The notes under the pieces were generated by a model. The model was not told the DNA's origin and made no database searches. It saw only the letters and a list, made by a program, of their open reading frames with translations. A stretch of 64,000 bases of DNA from AM-0621 sp964386705 (lineage in GTDB: Bacteria; Planctomycetota; Planctomycetia; Planctomycetales; Planctomycetaceae): positions 1-64,000 of the forward strand of contig CAYLTY010000015.1 in NCBI GenBank assembly GCA_964386705.1. The letters run 5' to 3'. Position numbers and translations under genes: made by a program. This document shows positions 16,807-25,938 of the stretch, piece by piece (positions within the stretch are counted from its first letter, which is position 1; every line of letters begins with the position of its first letter).

Positions 16807-18903
16807 GTGACGACATCTGCTGTACCTGCCGAACTGCGCGATAACCCGCTGACCTGGACCGACGGCCTGCCGCGCTTTGATCTGATCAAGACAGAACACA
16901 TCGAGCCTGCAGTCCGTCACCTGCTGAAGACGGCCGAGCAGCAGCTCACCGATCTGGAAGCGACGATTCAGCCGACGTGGGAAGGATCGTTCGCGAAGCT
17001 CGAAGAGATGGACCGCCCGTTCGAGTACGGCTGGGAGCCTGTTACGCACCTGTTCGGCGTGATGAACTCGGACGAACTGCGAGCCGCGTATGAAGCGGTG
17101 TTGAGCGAGGTGGTGCAGTTCGGTTTGCGAGCGTCACAGAGCCGACCGATTTACGAAGCCTGCCTGAAGATTCGCGACGGTGCGGAATGGCCGAAGTTGA
17201 ACGCCGCTCGGCAGCGGATCGTGACGAAACGCATTCAGTCCGCCGAACTGGCCGGTATCGGACTGGTGGGTGCGAAACGCGATCGCTTCAACGCCATTGT
17301 GCAGGAACTGTCGCAGATCAAGACGAAGTTCTCGAACAACATTCTGGATGCGACCAAGGCGTATGAGCTTGTTCTGACTAACCCGGCCGACGTTGAAGGC
17401 ATTCCACCGAGCTCGCTGGAGATGGCGGCTCAGTCGTACAACAGCGCGAAGCAGAAGACGGGTGATGACGCAGCTACGGGCGACAAGGGGCCGTGGCGGT
17501 TTACTCTGGATGCTCCGAGCTTTATCCCGTTCATGGAGCACTGCCGCAACCGGGATCTGCGGGAATCTCTCTACCGCGCCTACATCTGCCGGGCATCGTC
17601 GGGACCGCTCGACAACACACCTCTGATGACCTCCATCCTGAAGCTGCGGCAGGAGAAGTCAGAGCTGCTGGGCTTTAAGAGCTATGCTGAATTGAGCCTC
17701 GCAACGAAGATGGCTCCGAGTGTCGAAGCCGTGCAGTCGATGTTCGACACTCTGCGCAAAGCTTCGTGGGAGGCGGGAGTCAAAGACTTTGAAGAGCTGA
17801 AGCAGCTCGCCGCGAAGTCCGGCCAAGCGGTCAAGGTCATGAACTGGGACGTCGCGTTCTGGGCGGAACGACTCCGCGAGCAGCGCTTCAATTTCACGGA
17901 CGAAGAACTGCGTCCATATTTCCCACTGGAGCCGGTGCTCGACGGCATGTTCGGGCTGGTGAAACGCATCTTCGGCATTGAAGTGCGAGCGAAGTCCGGT
18001 GTTCCGGTCTGGCATTCGGATGTGCGGTACTTCGAAGTGCTCAACGAAAAGGGCACGGTCATCGCGGCTTTCTATCTTGATCCCTTTTGCCGTCCTGCGA
18101 CGAAACGGCCGGGGGCATGGATGGGCACTTGCCTGAATCGTCGGCGAGTGAATGGCGAGCTGCAGATTCCGATCGCTCATCTGGTTTGCAACAGCACGCC
18201 GCCGGTGGGAGACAAGCCCTCGCTGATGACGTTCGGCGAAGTCGAGACTCTCTTCCATGAATTCGGTCACGGTCTGCAGCACATGCTGACAGTGATTGAC
18301 GAATCGGACGCCGCCGGGATCAACGGTGTCGAGTGGGATGCCGTCGAACTGCCGAGCCAGTTCATGGAGAATTGGTGCTACCACAAGCCGACGTTGCTCG
18401 GAATCGCCAGGCACTATCAGACCGGCGAGCCATTGCCGGACGAACTGTTCGAAAAGCTGTCGGCGGCTCGCACGTTCCGCGCGGGCAGCATGATGCTTCG
18501 CCAACTGACGTTTGGCATGACCGACATCCGCCTGCATCACGGTTTTGACCCCAACGGTTCGCAGACCGTCTTCGACGTGCAACGCGAAGTCAGCCAGATC
18601 ACATCGGTGTTGCCGCCATTGCCGGAAGACCGTTCGCTGTGCACGTTCAGCCACATTTTTGCGGGCGGGTACGCCGCTGGTTACTACAGCTACAAGTGGG
18701 CCGAAGTGCTGAGTGCCGACGCGTTTGCAGCGTTCGAGGAGGCGGGACTCGACAACCCGGCGGCGATTGCTCAAGTGGGGCGGCGTTTCCGGGACACCGT
18801 TCTGGCTTTGGGTGGCAGTCAGCATCCGATGGACGTGTTCCGGCAGTTCCGGGGACGTGAACCGGATCCGCAGCCATTGTTACGGCATAACGGGCTGGCC
18901 TGA
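16807..18903 (+). CDS. prlC: M3-family zinc metallopeptidase (oligopeptidase A type)
   Basis: About 698 residues, close to the 680 of oligopeptidase A. The zinc-binding motif HEFGH lies at residues 484-488 within TLFHEFGHGLQHML, and the downstream EWDAVELPSQFMENW supplies the third ligand Glu and the usual M3 tail. GYAAGYYSYKWAEVLSADAF near the C-terminus is the substrate-side signature of M3 enzymes. These are cytoplasmic peptidases that degrade short peptides, including cleaved signal peptides. I prefer GTG at 16807 because GGAG lies about seven to eight bases upstream and the N-terminus then matches relatives (PAELRDNPLTW). An earlier start at 16705 would add an unusual 34-residue leader. 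Confidence 0.92.
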   Translation: MTTSAVPAELRDNPLTWTDGLPRFDLIKTEHIEPAVRHLLKTAEQQLTDLEATIQPTWEGSFAKLEEMDRPFEYGWEPVTHLFGVMNSDELRAAYEAVLSEVVQFGLRASQSRPIYEACLKIRDGAEWPKLNAARQRIVTKRIQSAELAGIGLVGAKRDRFNAIVQELSQIKTKFSNNILDATKAYELVLTNPADVEGIPPSSLEMAAQSYNSAKQKTGDDAATGDKGPWRFTLDAPSFIPFMEHCRNRDLRESLYRAYICRASSGPLDNTPLMTSILKLRQEKSELLGFKSYAELSLATKMAPSVEAVQSMFDTLRKASWEAGVKDFEELKQLAAKSGQAVKVMNWDVAFWAERLREQRFNFTDEELRPYFPLEPVLDGMFGLVKRIFGIEVRAKSGVPVWHSDVRYFEVLNEKGTVIAAFYLDPFCRPATKRPGAWMGTCLNRRRVNGELQIPIAHLVCNSTPPVGDKPSLMTFGEVETLFHEFGHGLQHMLTVIDESDAAGINGVEWDAVELPSQFMENWCYHKPTLLGIARHYQTGEPLPDELFEKLSAARTFRAGSMMLRQLTFGMTDIRLHHGFDPNGSQTVFDVQREVSQITSVLPPLPEDRSLCTFSHIFAGGYAAGYYSYKWAEVLSADAFAAFEEAGLDNPAAIAQVGRRFRDTVLALGGSQHPMDVFRQFRGREPDPQPLLRHNGLA

Positions 18904-18918
18904 AACCCGGCGGATGCG

Positions 18919-20208
18919 ATGCAGGTAGTTCGTCACGCGGACCTGCGCAATGACGTTCCTGCCACACTCGGACGAAGATTCGACGTGACCTCAACTGAAG
19001 CACAGCTTGCTGTTATGGAAGAAGAGGAAATCATTTCCGAGGAGGCGGTGCCGGAACTGCCTGTTGAGCCGGCCGATGTCGATATCACGTCGTATCGTCT
19101 GCCGCCGTTTCCACATCCGTTGCATCATCCGATTCAGGCTCTGGTCTGGACGGTGCGGGCGGCTTTCGGCATCACCAGTCTGATATTGCTGCTGGCGGTC
19201 GTCGCGGCGATTCCGGTCGTCAACTTTTTGGCGCTGGGTTATCTGCTGGAAGTGGAAGCGCGAGTTGCCCGCACGGGCAAGCTGCGGAATGCATTTCTGC
19301 TGTTGGATGTCGCACCGCGCATTGGTTCGATCGTCCTGTGTACTTGGCTGTGGTTGGCTCCGCTGCGATTCATCAGCGTGTTGTGGAATGACGCGCACTG
19401 GATTCAGCCCGATGGCCCGGCGGATCGAACGTGGTCGGTAGTTGCGCCGCTGGCAGCGATGTTCGTGGGAATTCACCTGTGCCTGTCGCTGGCTCGTGGT
19501 GGCAGCTTCTGGTGCTTCTTCCGGCCGATCAAGAACCTGCGTTGGATGTTCCAGCACTGGGCCGCAGGGGATTATCTCGACATTGCCAACTCGGGCATTC
19601 GAGACTTCATCAGCCGCCTGCGTCTGAAGCATCACTTCCTGCTGGGAGTGAAGGGCTGGGCGGGAACATTGCTCATCCTGTTGATACCGACGGCGCTGCT
19701 GGCCGCAGGAGATCCCAACAACCCGGCCACGTATCTTCTTTCTTTGATCGCGGCACCGTTCATGATGCTCGCCCTCAGTTGGGCTCCGTTCCTGCAAGCT
19801 CACTTCGCGGTCACCGGCGAGTGGCGGGCGTTCTCTCAGGTGAGAACGATTCGTCAATACTTCAAACGCGCGCCCATCGCGTGGCTGTGCGCGATTGTCC
19901 TGACTTATGTGCTGTCCTTCCCGCTGTTCCTGGCGAAGGTGTATCTGCTCCCGCAGGACGCGCGCTGGTTTGTGACCACCATCTTCATCGTCAGCATCTA
20001 CCCGGCGAAAGTCGTCACCGGCTGGGCGCTTCATCGAGCCGCCACGCGCTCAACAAAGCCGTGGTTCGGCTGGCGCTGGATCACTCGCGCGCTGCTGTTG
20101 CCGTTGCTGGCTCTGTATGTGTTCCTGCTGTTCTTCACGCCGACGATCAGCGAACACGGCAAGCTGGTGCTGTTTGAACATCACGCTCTGCTGCTGCCCG
20201 TGCCGTGA
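18919..20208 (+). CDS. Conserved multi-pass membrane protein
   Basis: Up to 429 residues. After an acidic N-terminus (MEEEEIISEEA) come several hydrophobic segments: SLILLLAVVAAIPVVNFLAL (about 92-111), IGSIVLCTWLWLAPLRF, a helix near VVAPLAAMFVGIHLCLSLA, GTLLILLIPTALLAA, IAPFMMLALSW-type helices and LLLPLLALYVFLLFF near the end. LGYLLEVEARVARTGKLRNAF resembles a cytoplasmic loop found in planctomycete membrane proteins of unknown function. No transport or enzyme motif is visible. The start is uncertain: 18919, a GTG at 18985 and an ATG at 19015 are all in frame, and none has a strong ribosome site. It follows the M3 peptidase by 15 bp and may share its transcript. Confidence 0.7.
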   Translation: MQVVRHADLRNDVPATLGRRFDVTSTEAQLAVMEEEEIISEEAVPELPVEPADVDITSYRLPPFPHPLHHPIQALVWTVRAAFGITSLILLLAVVAAIPVVNFLALGYLLEVEARVARTGKLRNAFLLLDVAPRIGSIVLCTWLWLAPLRFISVLWNDAHWIQPDGPADRTWSVVAPLAAMFVGIHLCLSLARGGSFWCFFRPIKNLRWMFQHWAAGDYLDIANSGIRDFISRLRLKHHFLLGVKGWAGTLLILLIPTALLAAGDPNNPATYLLSLIAAPFMMLALSWAPFLQAHFAVTGEWRAFSQVRTIRQYFKRAPIAWLCAIVLTYVLSFPLFLAKVYLLPQDARWFVTTIFIVSIYPAKVVTGWALHRAATRSTKPWFGWRWITRALLLPLLALYVFLLFFTPTISEHGKLVLFEHHALLLPVP

Positions 20209-20226
20209 GGGCACGTGGCGAGACGC

Positions 20227-21228
20227 TTAATACCACTTGGTTTTGTCGACGAGGTTCGTCGGTTGTTGGCCCGTGGCGAAGAGGCGGATGTTTTCCAGCA
20301 GCGTCGCCAGATGCCGCTCGGCGATGTGACGTGACGCGGCGGCGATGTGCGGGGTGAGGATCACATTCTCCAACTTCCAGAGTGGATGGTTCGCGGGCAG
20401 CGGTTCGATTTCAAAGACGTCCAGCGCGGCTCCAGCGATTTCGCGAGCCTGCAGCGCGGCTGTCAGGTCCGCGAGGTCAACGATAACTCCGCGACCGATG
20501 TTGATCAGATACGCGCCCCGCTTCATGCGGCGAATGCGGTCGCGATTGAAAAGTTTGTAGGTCTCTGGCGTATGTGGAGCTGCGATGACGACGAAGTCCG
20601 AGGCCGCGACCAGTTCATCCAATCGATCAGTAGGCCAGACGTCATCCACGATGCTCGGAATACTGCGGCAGACGGGGTCGGTTGCGAGCACGCGCATGTT
20701 GAACGCGGCCGCGCGGCGACAGATCTCCTTGCCAATTGCTCCGGCCCCGATGACGCCCAGAGTGGCATCAGACAGGTGCATGTGGCTGCGGTCGATGGAA
20801 CTTACCACCGCTGGTCCCATCACGAAGTTGGAGCGCTCGCCTTCGCCGCCGACGGGCATCCATTCCGCTCGCATCTGGCGACGCAGGTAGGTGTGAAGCT
20901 GCCGCGCGAACATCAGCACGTAACCCATCACGTGGTCGGCGATCACGTCCGAGAACAGTCCCCGCATGTTGCTCAACATACAGGGGTGAGCGACCAACTC
21001 GGGAAACAGATAGTGTTCGAGAGATGCGGTCGGGGCCTGGACCCAGCGCAGGCGCTGAGATGCGGAGAGCAGTTCAACCGAAAGTTTGCCGAAGAATGCG
21101 TCCGCGTCGCAGATCTCGGTCATCGCCGTTTCCGCGTCCATGGCGTTGACGACTTGCATCTCTCCGGCGGCTTCCTGCAACTGGAGCAGTCGGGCTTGCT
21201 CAATCGCGGGATAGATGACGAGTTTCAT
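20227..21228 (-). CDS. D-2-hydroxyacid dehydrogenase (NAD-dependent)
   Basis: 333 residues from the ATG at 21228 (MKLVIYPAIEQ), the usual length. The Rossmann motif is GVIGAGAIGKEICRR. The substrate and catalytic segments NMRGLFSDVIADHVMG, INIGRGVIVDLADL, ALDVFEIEPLPANHPLW and ILTPHIAAAS carry the Arg, Glu and His of the family's relay. Such enzymes interconvert 2-oxo acids and D-2-hydroxy acids, for example glyoxylate/glycerate or phosphoglycerate; the sequence does not settle which. The frame continues upstream to 21642, but that extension is low-complexity and overlaps the divergent PSD1 gene, so I reject it. The end is convergent with the membrane protein gene, only 18 bp away. Confidence 0.88.
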   Translation of the reverse strand: MKLVIYPAIEQARLLQLQEAAGEMQVVNAMDAETAMTEICDADAFFGKLSVELLSASQRLRWVQAPTASLEHYLFPELVAHPCMLSNMRGLFSDVIADHVMGYVLMFARQLHTYLRRQMRAEWMPVGGEGERSNFVMGPAVVSSIDRSHMHLSDATLGVIGAGAIGKEICRRAAAFNMRVLATDPVCRSIPSIVDDVWPTDRLDELVAASDFVVIAAPHTPETYKLFNRDRIRRMKRGAYLINIGRGVIVDLADLTAALQAREIAGAALDVFEIEPLPANHPLWKLENVILTPHIAAASRHIAERHLATLLENIRLFATGQQPTNLVDKTKWY

Positions 21229-21444
21229 GCGAACCAGTTTCTGATAAGGACGAATCGAGCGGGATGCTTCGCGAAGCCGGTCGGCTGGCCTACGATCGTG
21301 GCGAATGTGCGACCAATTGGAAACGGACCGAAACGTCTGCCCGCGAGTGGTAGTGCGCGTGAGGTTCGCTGTTTCGATTCTCGTTTGCGTCAGCGGCGCC
21401 GGTGCGCTCTCTGACGGAGCGTCTTGCGGTTTGGGAGACACACA

Positions 21445-24400
21445 ATGGACGCCTGGCGTCTTTGGTTCAGCGTGGTGTTGAGCTTGGCCGCGGGGCAGTA
21501 TGCCGCTGCGGCCGAACCTGCTGTGGATTTCAATCGGGACATTCGACCCATCCTGTCCGAGAACTGCTTTCATTGTCATGGGCCTGATGAAGGGACTCGC
21601 GAAGCTGGCCTGCGTCTGGACACCGTGGATGGACTCAAACACGAAGCCGACGGTCGCCGAGCCGTTGTGGCCGGTGAGCCCGACAAGAGCGAGTTGATTC
21701 GGCGTCTGATCTCTTCAGATCCCGACGACAAGATGCCGCCGCCGAAGTCCGGGAAGACGCTGACGGCGCGGCAGATCGATTTGGTTCGTCGATGGATTCA
21801 GGAAGGTGCTGCGTGGAAACTGCATTGGTCGTTTGTGCCGCCTCAACGACCGGCGTTGCCGGATGTGAAGTCTGCGGCATGGGTCAAGACACCGATCGAT
21901 CAGTTTGTGCTGGCGAAACTCGAACGAGCTGGAGCGAAGCCATCGCCCGCAGCCGCCCGGCACACCTTGTTAAGACGCCTGACGTTTGATCTGACGGGGC
22001 TGCCACCAACTTCTGAGGATGCTCAAGCCTTTGTGGCAGACGGATCTGATGCTGCCTATGAGCGGGCTGTCGATCGCCTGCTGGCATCTCCGCGTTTTGG
22101 AGAACGCATGGCGTATCGGTGGCTGGAAGCGGCCCGGTTTGCCGACACCAGCGGCTATCAATCAGATGGCTATCGCGAGATGTGGCGCTGGCGAGACTGG
22201 GTGATCGAAGCGCTCAACAAGAACATGCCGTTCGATCAGTTCACGATCGAACAACTCGCGGGCGACATGTTGCAGAATCCGACTTTGGATCAGCGGATTG
22301 CGACGGCTTTCAATCGGAACCATCGGGCGAACTCAGAAGGCGGCATCGTTCCGGAAGAGTTTCAGGTGGAGTACGTCGTCGATCGAGTGGACACGACGAT
22401 GACGGTGTGGCAGGGGCTGACCTTCGGCTGCGCTCGTTGCCATTCGCACAAGTATGATCCGCTCAGCCAGACCGACTATTACCGGGCGTATGCATTCTTC
22501 AACAACATTCCGGAGTTCGGTCGAGCGATCAAAGAGGGGCCATCGCCGCCGTTCATTCAGGCGCCGACCCGCGAGCAGCAGGTCGAACTGGCGAGTCGCG
22601 AGTCGCAACTGCTTAGAACGCGGCAGCGGGTTGGGGAACTGACGAAGCGGTTGCCGGAAGAACTCGGCAAGTGGGAAGCCAGTCGCCGTGAGCCACTGCC
22701 GGGTACGGCAGCTCCGTTGTGTGAGTCCGACGGCCTGGTCGTCCACCTAAAGCTGGACGGCAATTTGAAGAACACGCCGGCGCAGGCCGAGGGTGAGATT
22801 CAGCGCAGCGCCACAACGGTTCCGACGGCGGGGGCTCGCACAGATGCACTTCCGACGTATGAACCCAAGTTTGCTGACGAGGGATCGAAGCCGTCGGCGT
22901 TCGTGACAGGGCGGCTGGACCAGGCCGCTCAATTTGACGGCGAGCGCTTCGTCGACGCAGGCTCGATCGGCAAGCTTGGCTACTTTGAACGCTTTTCATT
23001 TGCAGCGTGGATCAGGCAGCCGGAACACGCGGCTGGGTCCATTTTGTCGAAGATGGAGCACATCGAGCAGGGTTCAGGCTATTGCTTTGATGTGACGAAG
23101 ACGGGCGCGGTTCAGCTCAACATGGTGAAACGCTGGCTGGATGATTCGTTGCGCGTGGAGACCGTCGAACCGATTCCCACGGGCCGCTGGGTACATGTCT
23201 GCGTGACCTATGATGGCTCGCGAGCGGCCAAGGGAATTCAGTTCTACTTCGATGGCCGTCCTGTTGCGCTGAAGGCGAATCTGGACTTCATCAATCAAAG
23301 TTTTGATGTGTTGGAGCCACTGCGAATTGGCAGCGGCAGCGCGCGCTTCAAAGGCGAGATTGATGACGTCCGCATCTATCGCCGCTGGTTGTCCGAGGCG
23401 GATGTTCGCGTCCTGGCGGAACCTGCGACGGTTGCCGAAATCCTGCGGGGAAGCGAGACGAAACGCAGCGAGTCTGAGCAACACAAGCTGCGTCAGTTCT
23501 TCATCGAAGTGGCCGCGCCTGCCGAGTTCCGTGACGCCTGGCGCGATCTCCAGCAACTGGAACGCGAACATGTGCGCTTCTTGGCGACTCTGCCGACCGT
23601 CATGGTTATGGACGAACTTCAGCAGCCGCGCGCGACGCATGTGCTGCTGCGCGGTCAATACGATCGACCGGGCGAACGCGTGCAACCCGGCGTGCCGACG
23701 AGCCTGCCTCCGTTGCCGCGAGATGCGGCTGCCAACCGTCTGGCTTTGGCAAAGTGGTTGGTCAGCCGTGAGAACCCTCTGACGGCACGTGTCATCGTCA
23801 ATCGCTTCTGGCGGGACCTGTTCGGTGTCGGGTTGGTGAAGACGACCGAAGACTTCGGTTCACAGGGTGAAGCGCCGAGCCACCCTGAGTTACTCGACTG
23901 GCTCGCCGTCGAGTTCATGGAAGGAACTCATGCCGGTGCGGATGGAAACACCGCGTCGCCGTGGGACGTGAAGCGGTTGCTCAAGCTGATCGTCATGAGC
24001 AACACCTATCGCCAGTCTTCTGAGGTGGCGCCGATGAATGCTGCGTTACCTGCAGATCCCGAGAATCGATTGCTCAGCCGAGGGCCGCGCCATCGACTCA
24101 CGGGCGAAATGGTTCGCGATCAAGCGTTGTTCGTCAGTGGCCTGTTGACGGAAAAGCAGGGCGGTCCCAGCGTGAAGCCTTATCAGCCGGATGGTCTGTG
24201 GGCCGAACTCGCGACAGACACGTTGTACGAGCAGGCTCACGGTCCCGATTTGTATCGGCGTAGTCTCTACGTTTACTGGAAGCGGACTGTGCCGTTCCCG
24301 ATGCTGATGAACTTTGATTCGTCCGGTCGCGAGATGTGCGAGGTGCGGCAGTCGCGCACCAACACGCCGCTGCAGGCACTCAATCTGCTGAATGACGTCA

Positions 24401-24708
24401 CCTTTGTGGAAGCCGCTCGCGGACTCGCTCAACGATTGCTGAGCACTGAAGGGACAGATGAGTCGCGGTTACGTCGCGCCTACTGGCTGGTGGTCTCAAG
24501 GGAGCCGACGGCGCGCGAGTCCGAGCTGTTGTTGAAGAGCTTGGCTCGTTATCGAGCGTCTTACGCCGCCAATCTCAAGCGGGCGGAAGCACTGCTGAAA
24601 ACCGGCGAAGCCGCGCCGCTGACGTCGGTGCCTCCTGCCGAGCTGGCTGCCTGGACCACATTGAGCAGCACGCTACTTAATCTGGACGAAACGGTGACTA
24701 AGGAATGA
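21445..24708 (+). CDS. Planctomycete cytochrome C / PSD1 protein with LamG domain
   Basis: About 1,087 residues. A signal peptide (MDAWRLWFSVVLSLAAGQYAA) leads to a PSCyt1 haem-binding segment with CFHCH (C41, C44, H45). A PSCyt2/DUF1549 domain follows (TPIDQFVLAKLERAG to the YDPLSQTDYYR region), then a LamG/concanavalin-like insert (LVVHLKLDGNLKNT ... FSFAAWIRQPEHAAGSIL ... FKGEIDDVRIYRRWLSEAD) and a C-terminal PSD1/DUF1553 domain (NPLTARVIVNRFWRDLFGVG, REMCEVRQSRTNTPLQALNL). This architecture is a hallmark of Planctomycetes. Such proteins are exported and thought to take part in periplasmic redox linked to degradation of complex polymers, but the biochemistry is unproven. GGGAG lies upstream of the ATG. 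The DUF1501 gene that usually follows is absent. Confidence 0.93.
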   Translation: MDAWRLWFSVVLSLAAGQYAAAAEPAVDFNRDIRPILSENCFHCHGPDEGTREAGLRLDTVDGLKHEADGRRAVVAGEPDKSELIRRLISSDPDDKMPPPKSGKTLTARQIDLVRRWIQEGAAWKLHWSFVPPQRPALPDVKSAAWVKTPIDQFVLAKLERAGAKPSPAAARHTLLRRLTFDLTGLPPTSEDAQAFVADGSDAAYERAVDRLLASPRFGERMAYRWLEAARFADTSGYQSDGYREMWRWRDWVIEALNKNMPFDQFTIEQLAGDMLQNPTLDQRIATAFNRNHRANSEGGIVPEEFQVEYVVDRVDTTMTVWQGLTFGCARCHSHKYDPLSQTDYYRAYAFFNNIPEFGRAIKEGPSPPFIQAPTREQQVELASRESQLLRTRQRVGELTKRLPEELGKWEASRREPLPGTAAPLCESDGLVVHLKLDGNLKNTPAQAEGEIQRSATTVPTAGARTDALPTYEPKFADEGSKPSAFVTGRLDQAAQFDGERFVDAGSIGKLGYFERFSFAAWIRQPEHAAGSILSKMEHIEQGSGYCFDVTKTGAVQLNMVKRWLDDSLRVETVEPIPTGRWVHVCVTYDGSRAAKGIQFYFDGRPVALKANLDFINQSFDVLEPLRIGSGSARFKGEIDDVRIYRRWLSEADVRVLAEPATVAEILRGSETKRSESEQHKLRQFFIEVAAPAEFRDAWRDLQQLEREHVRFLATLPTVMVMDELQQPRATHVLLRGQYDRPGERVQPGVPTSLPPLPRDAAANRLALAKWLVSRENPLTARVIVNRFWRDLFGVGLVKTTEDFGSQGEAPSHPELLDWLAVEFMEGTHAGADGNTASPWDVKRLLKLIVMSNTYRQSSEVAPMNAALPADPENRLLSRGPRHRLTGEMVRDQALFVSGLLTEKQGGPSVKPYQPDGLWAELATDTLYEQAHGPDLYRRSLYVYWKRTVPFPMLMNFDSSGREMCEVRQSRTNTPLQALNLLNDVTFVEAARGLAQRLLSTEGTDESRLRRAYWLVVSREPTARESELLLKSLARYRASYAANLKRAEALLKTGEAAPLTSVPPAELAAWTTLSSTLLNLDETVTKE

Positions 24709-24793
24709 CATTGCGTCTTCATTCTTAAGCCGGAGCGGCAACTAAAGGCATGATGCGACCAGAGGTGTTCACAAGCCAGGATCGGGGGCACGG

Positions 24794-25687
24794 ATGTCTC
24801 ACTTCAGATGGTTAGCAGTCGTACTATTCGCTGTTAGTGTCATGATCACCGGCTGCGGTCAAAGCCCTGATTCGGTTCCTATCGAGTCACCAGCCTCAGT
24901 GACGAATTCCAGTTTGCCTGCCGTCTCGAAAGAACCCTCACGCCGGCTGTTTCTGTCACTGCCTCCGATGACAACGGAGCAAACAGAACAGCCCATTCGA
25001 TTTCTTGACTTGCCGCCCTTGGAACCTCCTCACGACTGGATTGCAGAATCCGCGGGAAAAATTCCGGAGTTGAAATATCGCTGGCATCGCGAGTTCGAGG
25101 ACTTGGGGGTGAAGGCTCGGATCGTTTGTCACGACAACGAACTTAAGGATGACTTCGGTGGAATGTGCCTGCGGTGTTTTGCGGAGACCGAAGGCCGGTG
25201 GCAGCCCGCGTTCGAGTACGTCTTTCAGTGTAGCTTCTACGGCTTCGAATCGTTCGATGTGATTCGTGTGAAAGAGACGGGGCCGACAGTCCGCCGGGAC
25301 CATTCAGAGGGCATACCGATGTTTTTCAGTTGTGTGAATACTTCAGGAGGTTCATCTTCTACTTGGCAGTATCAATTGGTGTGTATTACTCCCAACACCG
25401 AGAGCAAGCTCCGGGCGATTTCGATCGATCTGCCAACGGAAACTCTCAAGTCTCTAATCAGTGAGACTCAAAACAGCGAGCCCGACCGAACCCGGATTGC
25501 TTTCGGTAATGGGGCGTTCTGGTTCTCGTTCAGTATCTGGAACGAGGGTGACCGCAGCAATTTTCCGACAGGTGGAGGCGTGTCTGGGCGTATGAAGCTG
25601 ATGTTCGACGCCGATGGCCAGCCTTCGCGGCTCGTCGTTGCTGACTGGAAGCAGTTCTTCGACGAGCCGGCGCCGGCGGATGAATAG
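24794..25687 (+). CDS. Putative lipoprotein of unknown function
   Basis: 297 residues. The N-terminus is a lipoprotein signal, MSHFRWLAVVLFAVSVMITGC, with the lipobox ITGC and Cys at residue 21. A short Ser/Pro linker follows, then a soluble domain of mixed strand pattern (LDLPPLEPPHDWIAESAGKI, FGNGAFWFSFSIWNEGDRSN, MKLMFDADGQPSRLVVADWK). I do not recognise the family. It follows the PSD1 gene by 85 bp and precedes an insertion sequence. The frame is intact and carries no enzyme motif that I can see. Confidence 0.7.
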   Translation: MSHFRWLAVVLFAVSVMITGCGQSPDSVPIESPASVTNSSLPAVSKEPSRRLFLSLPPMTTEQTEQPIRFLDLPPLEPPHDWIAESAGKIPELKYRWHREFEDLGVKARIVCHDNELKDDFGGMCLRCFAETEGRWQPAFEYVFQCSFYGFESFDVIRVKETGPTVRRDHSEGIPMFFSCVNTSGGSSSTWQYQLVCITPNTESKLRAISIDLPTETLKSLISETQNSEPDRTRIAFGNGAFWFSFSIWNEGDRSNFPTGGGVSGRMKLMFDADGQPSRLVVADWKQFFDEPAPADE

Positions 25688-25758
25688 CCGAGCAATTGGG
25701 CTCCTTTGTTACGAGTCGCGGCAATCGCCCCTCACCCCCGGACCCCTCTCCCCGCAGC

Positions 25759-25783
25759 GCGCAATAGTGTTCGGCACGGGGTT
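25759..25783 (+). repeat. Left inverted repeat of the IS
   Basis: 25 bp that pair with 27181-27205 in inverted orientation with two mismatches. Confidence 0.75.
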
Positions 25784-25938
25784 AGTAGTGTTGGGGATTG
25801 GAAGGGCGTTGTGGGCGGGTTGTTGTCTTTTGGCGTCGAGGCATCAAGTGGACGCAGGTGGAACGCGGTGAGGACACCGGGCACTGCGCAGCAGGGGACG
25901 GCCACGGCCGCCGGAGATCGCAGGGCGGGTGGAAAGGA

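Noticed and set aside
17659..18825. Long minus-strand open frame (388 codons) opposite the M3 peptidase gene
   Set aside because: It is a shadow of the strongly conserved metallopeptidase frame.
21229..21642. N-terminal extension of the D-2-hydroxyacid dehydrogenase frame
   Set aside because: It is not family-like, overlaps the divergent PSD1 gene and would precede a normal start at 21228.
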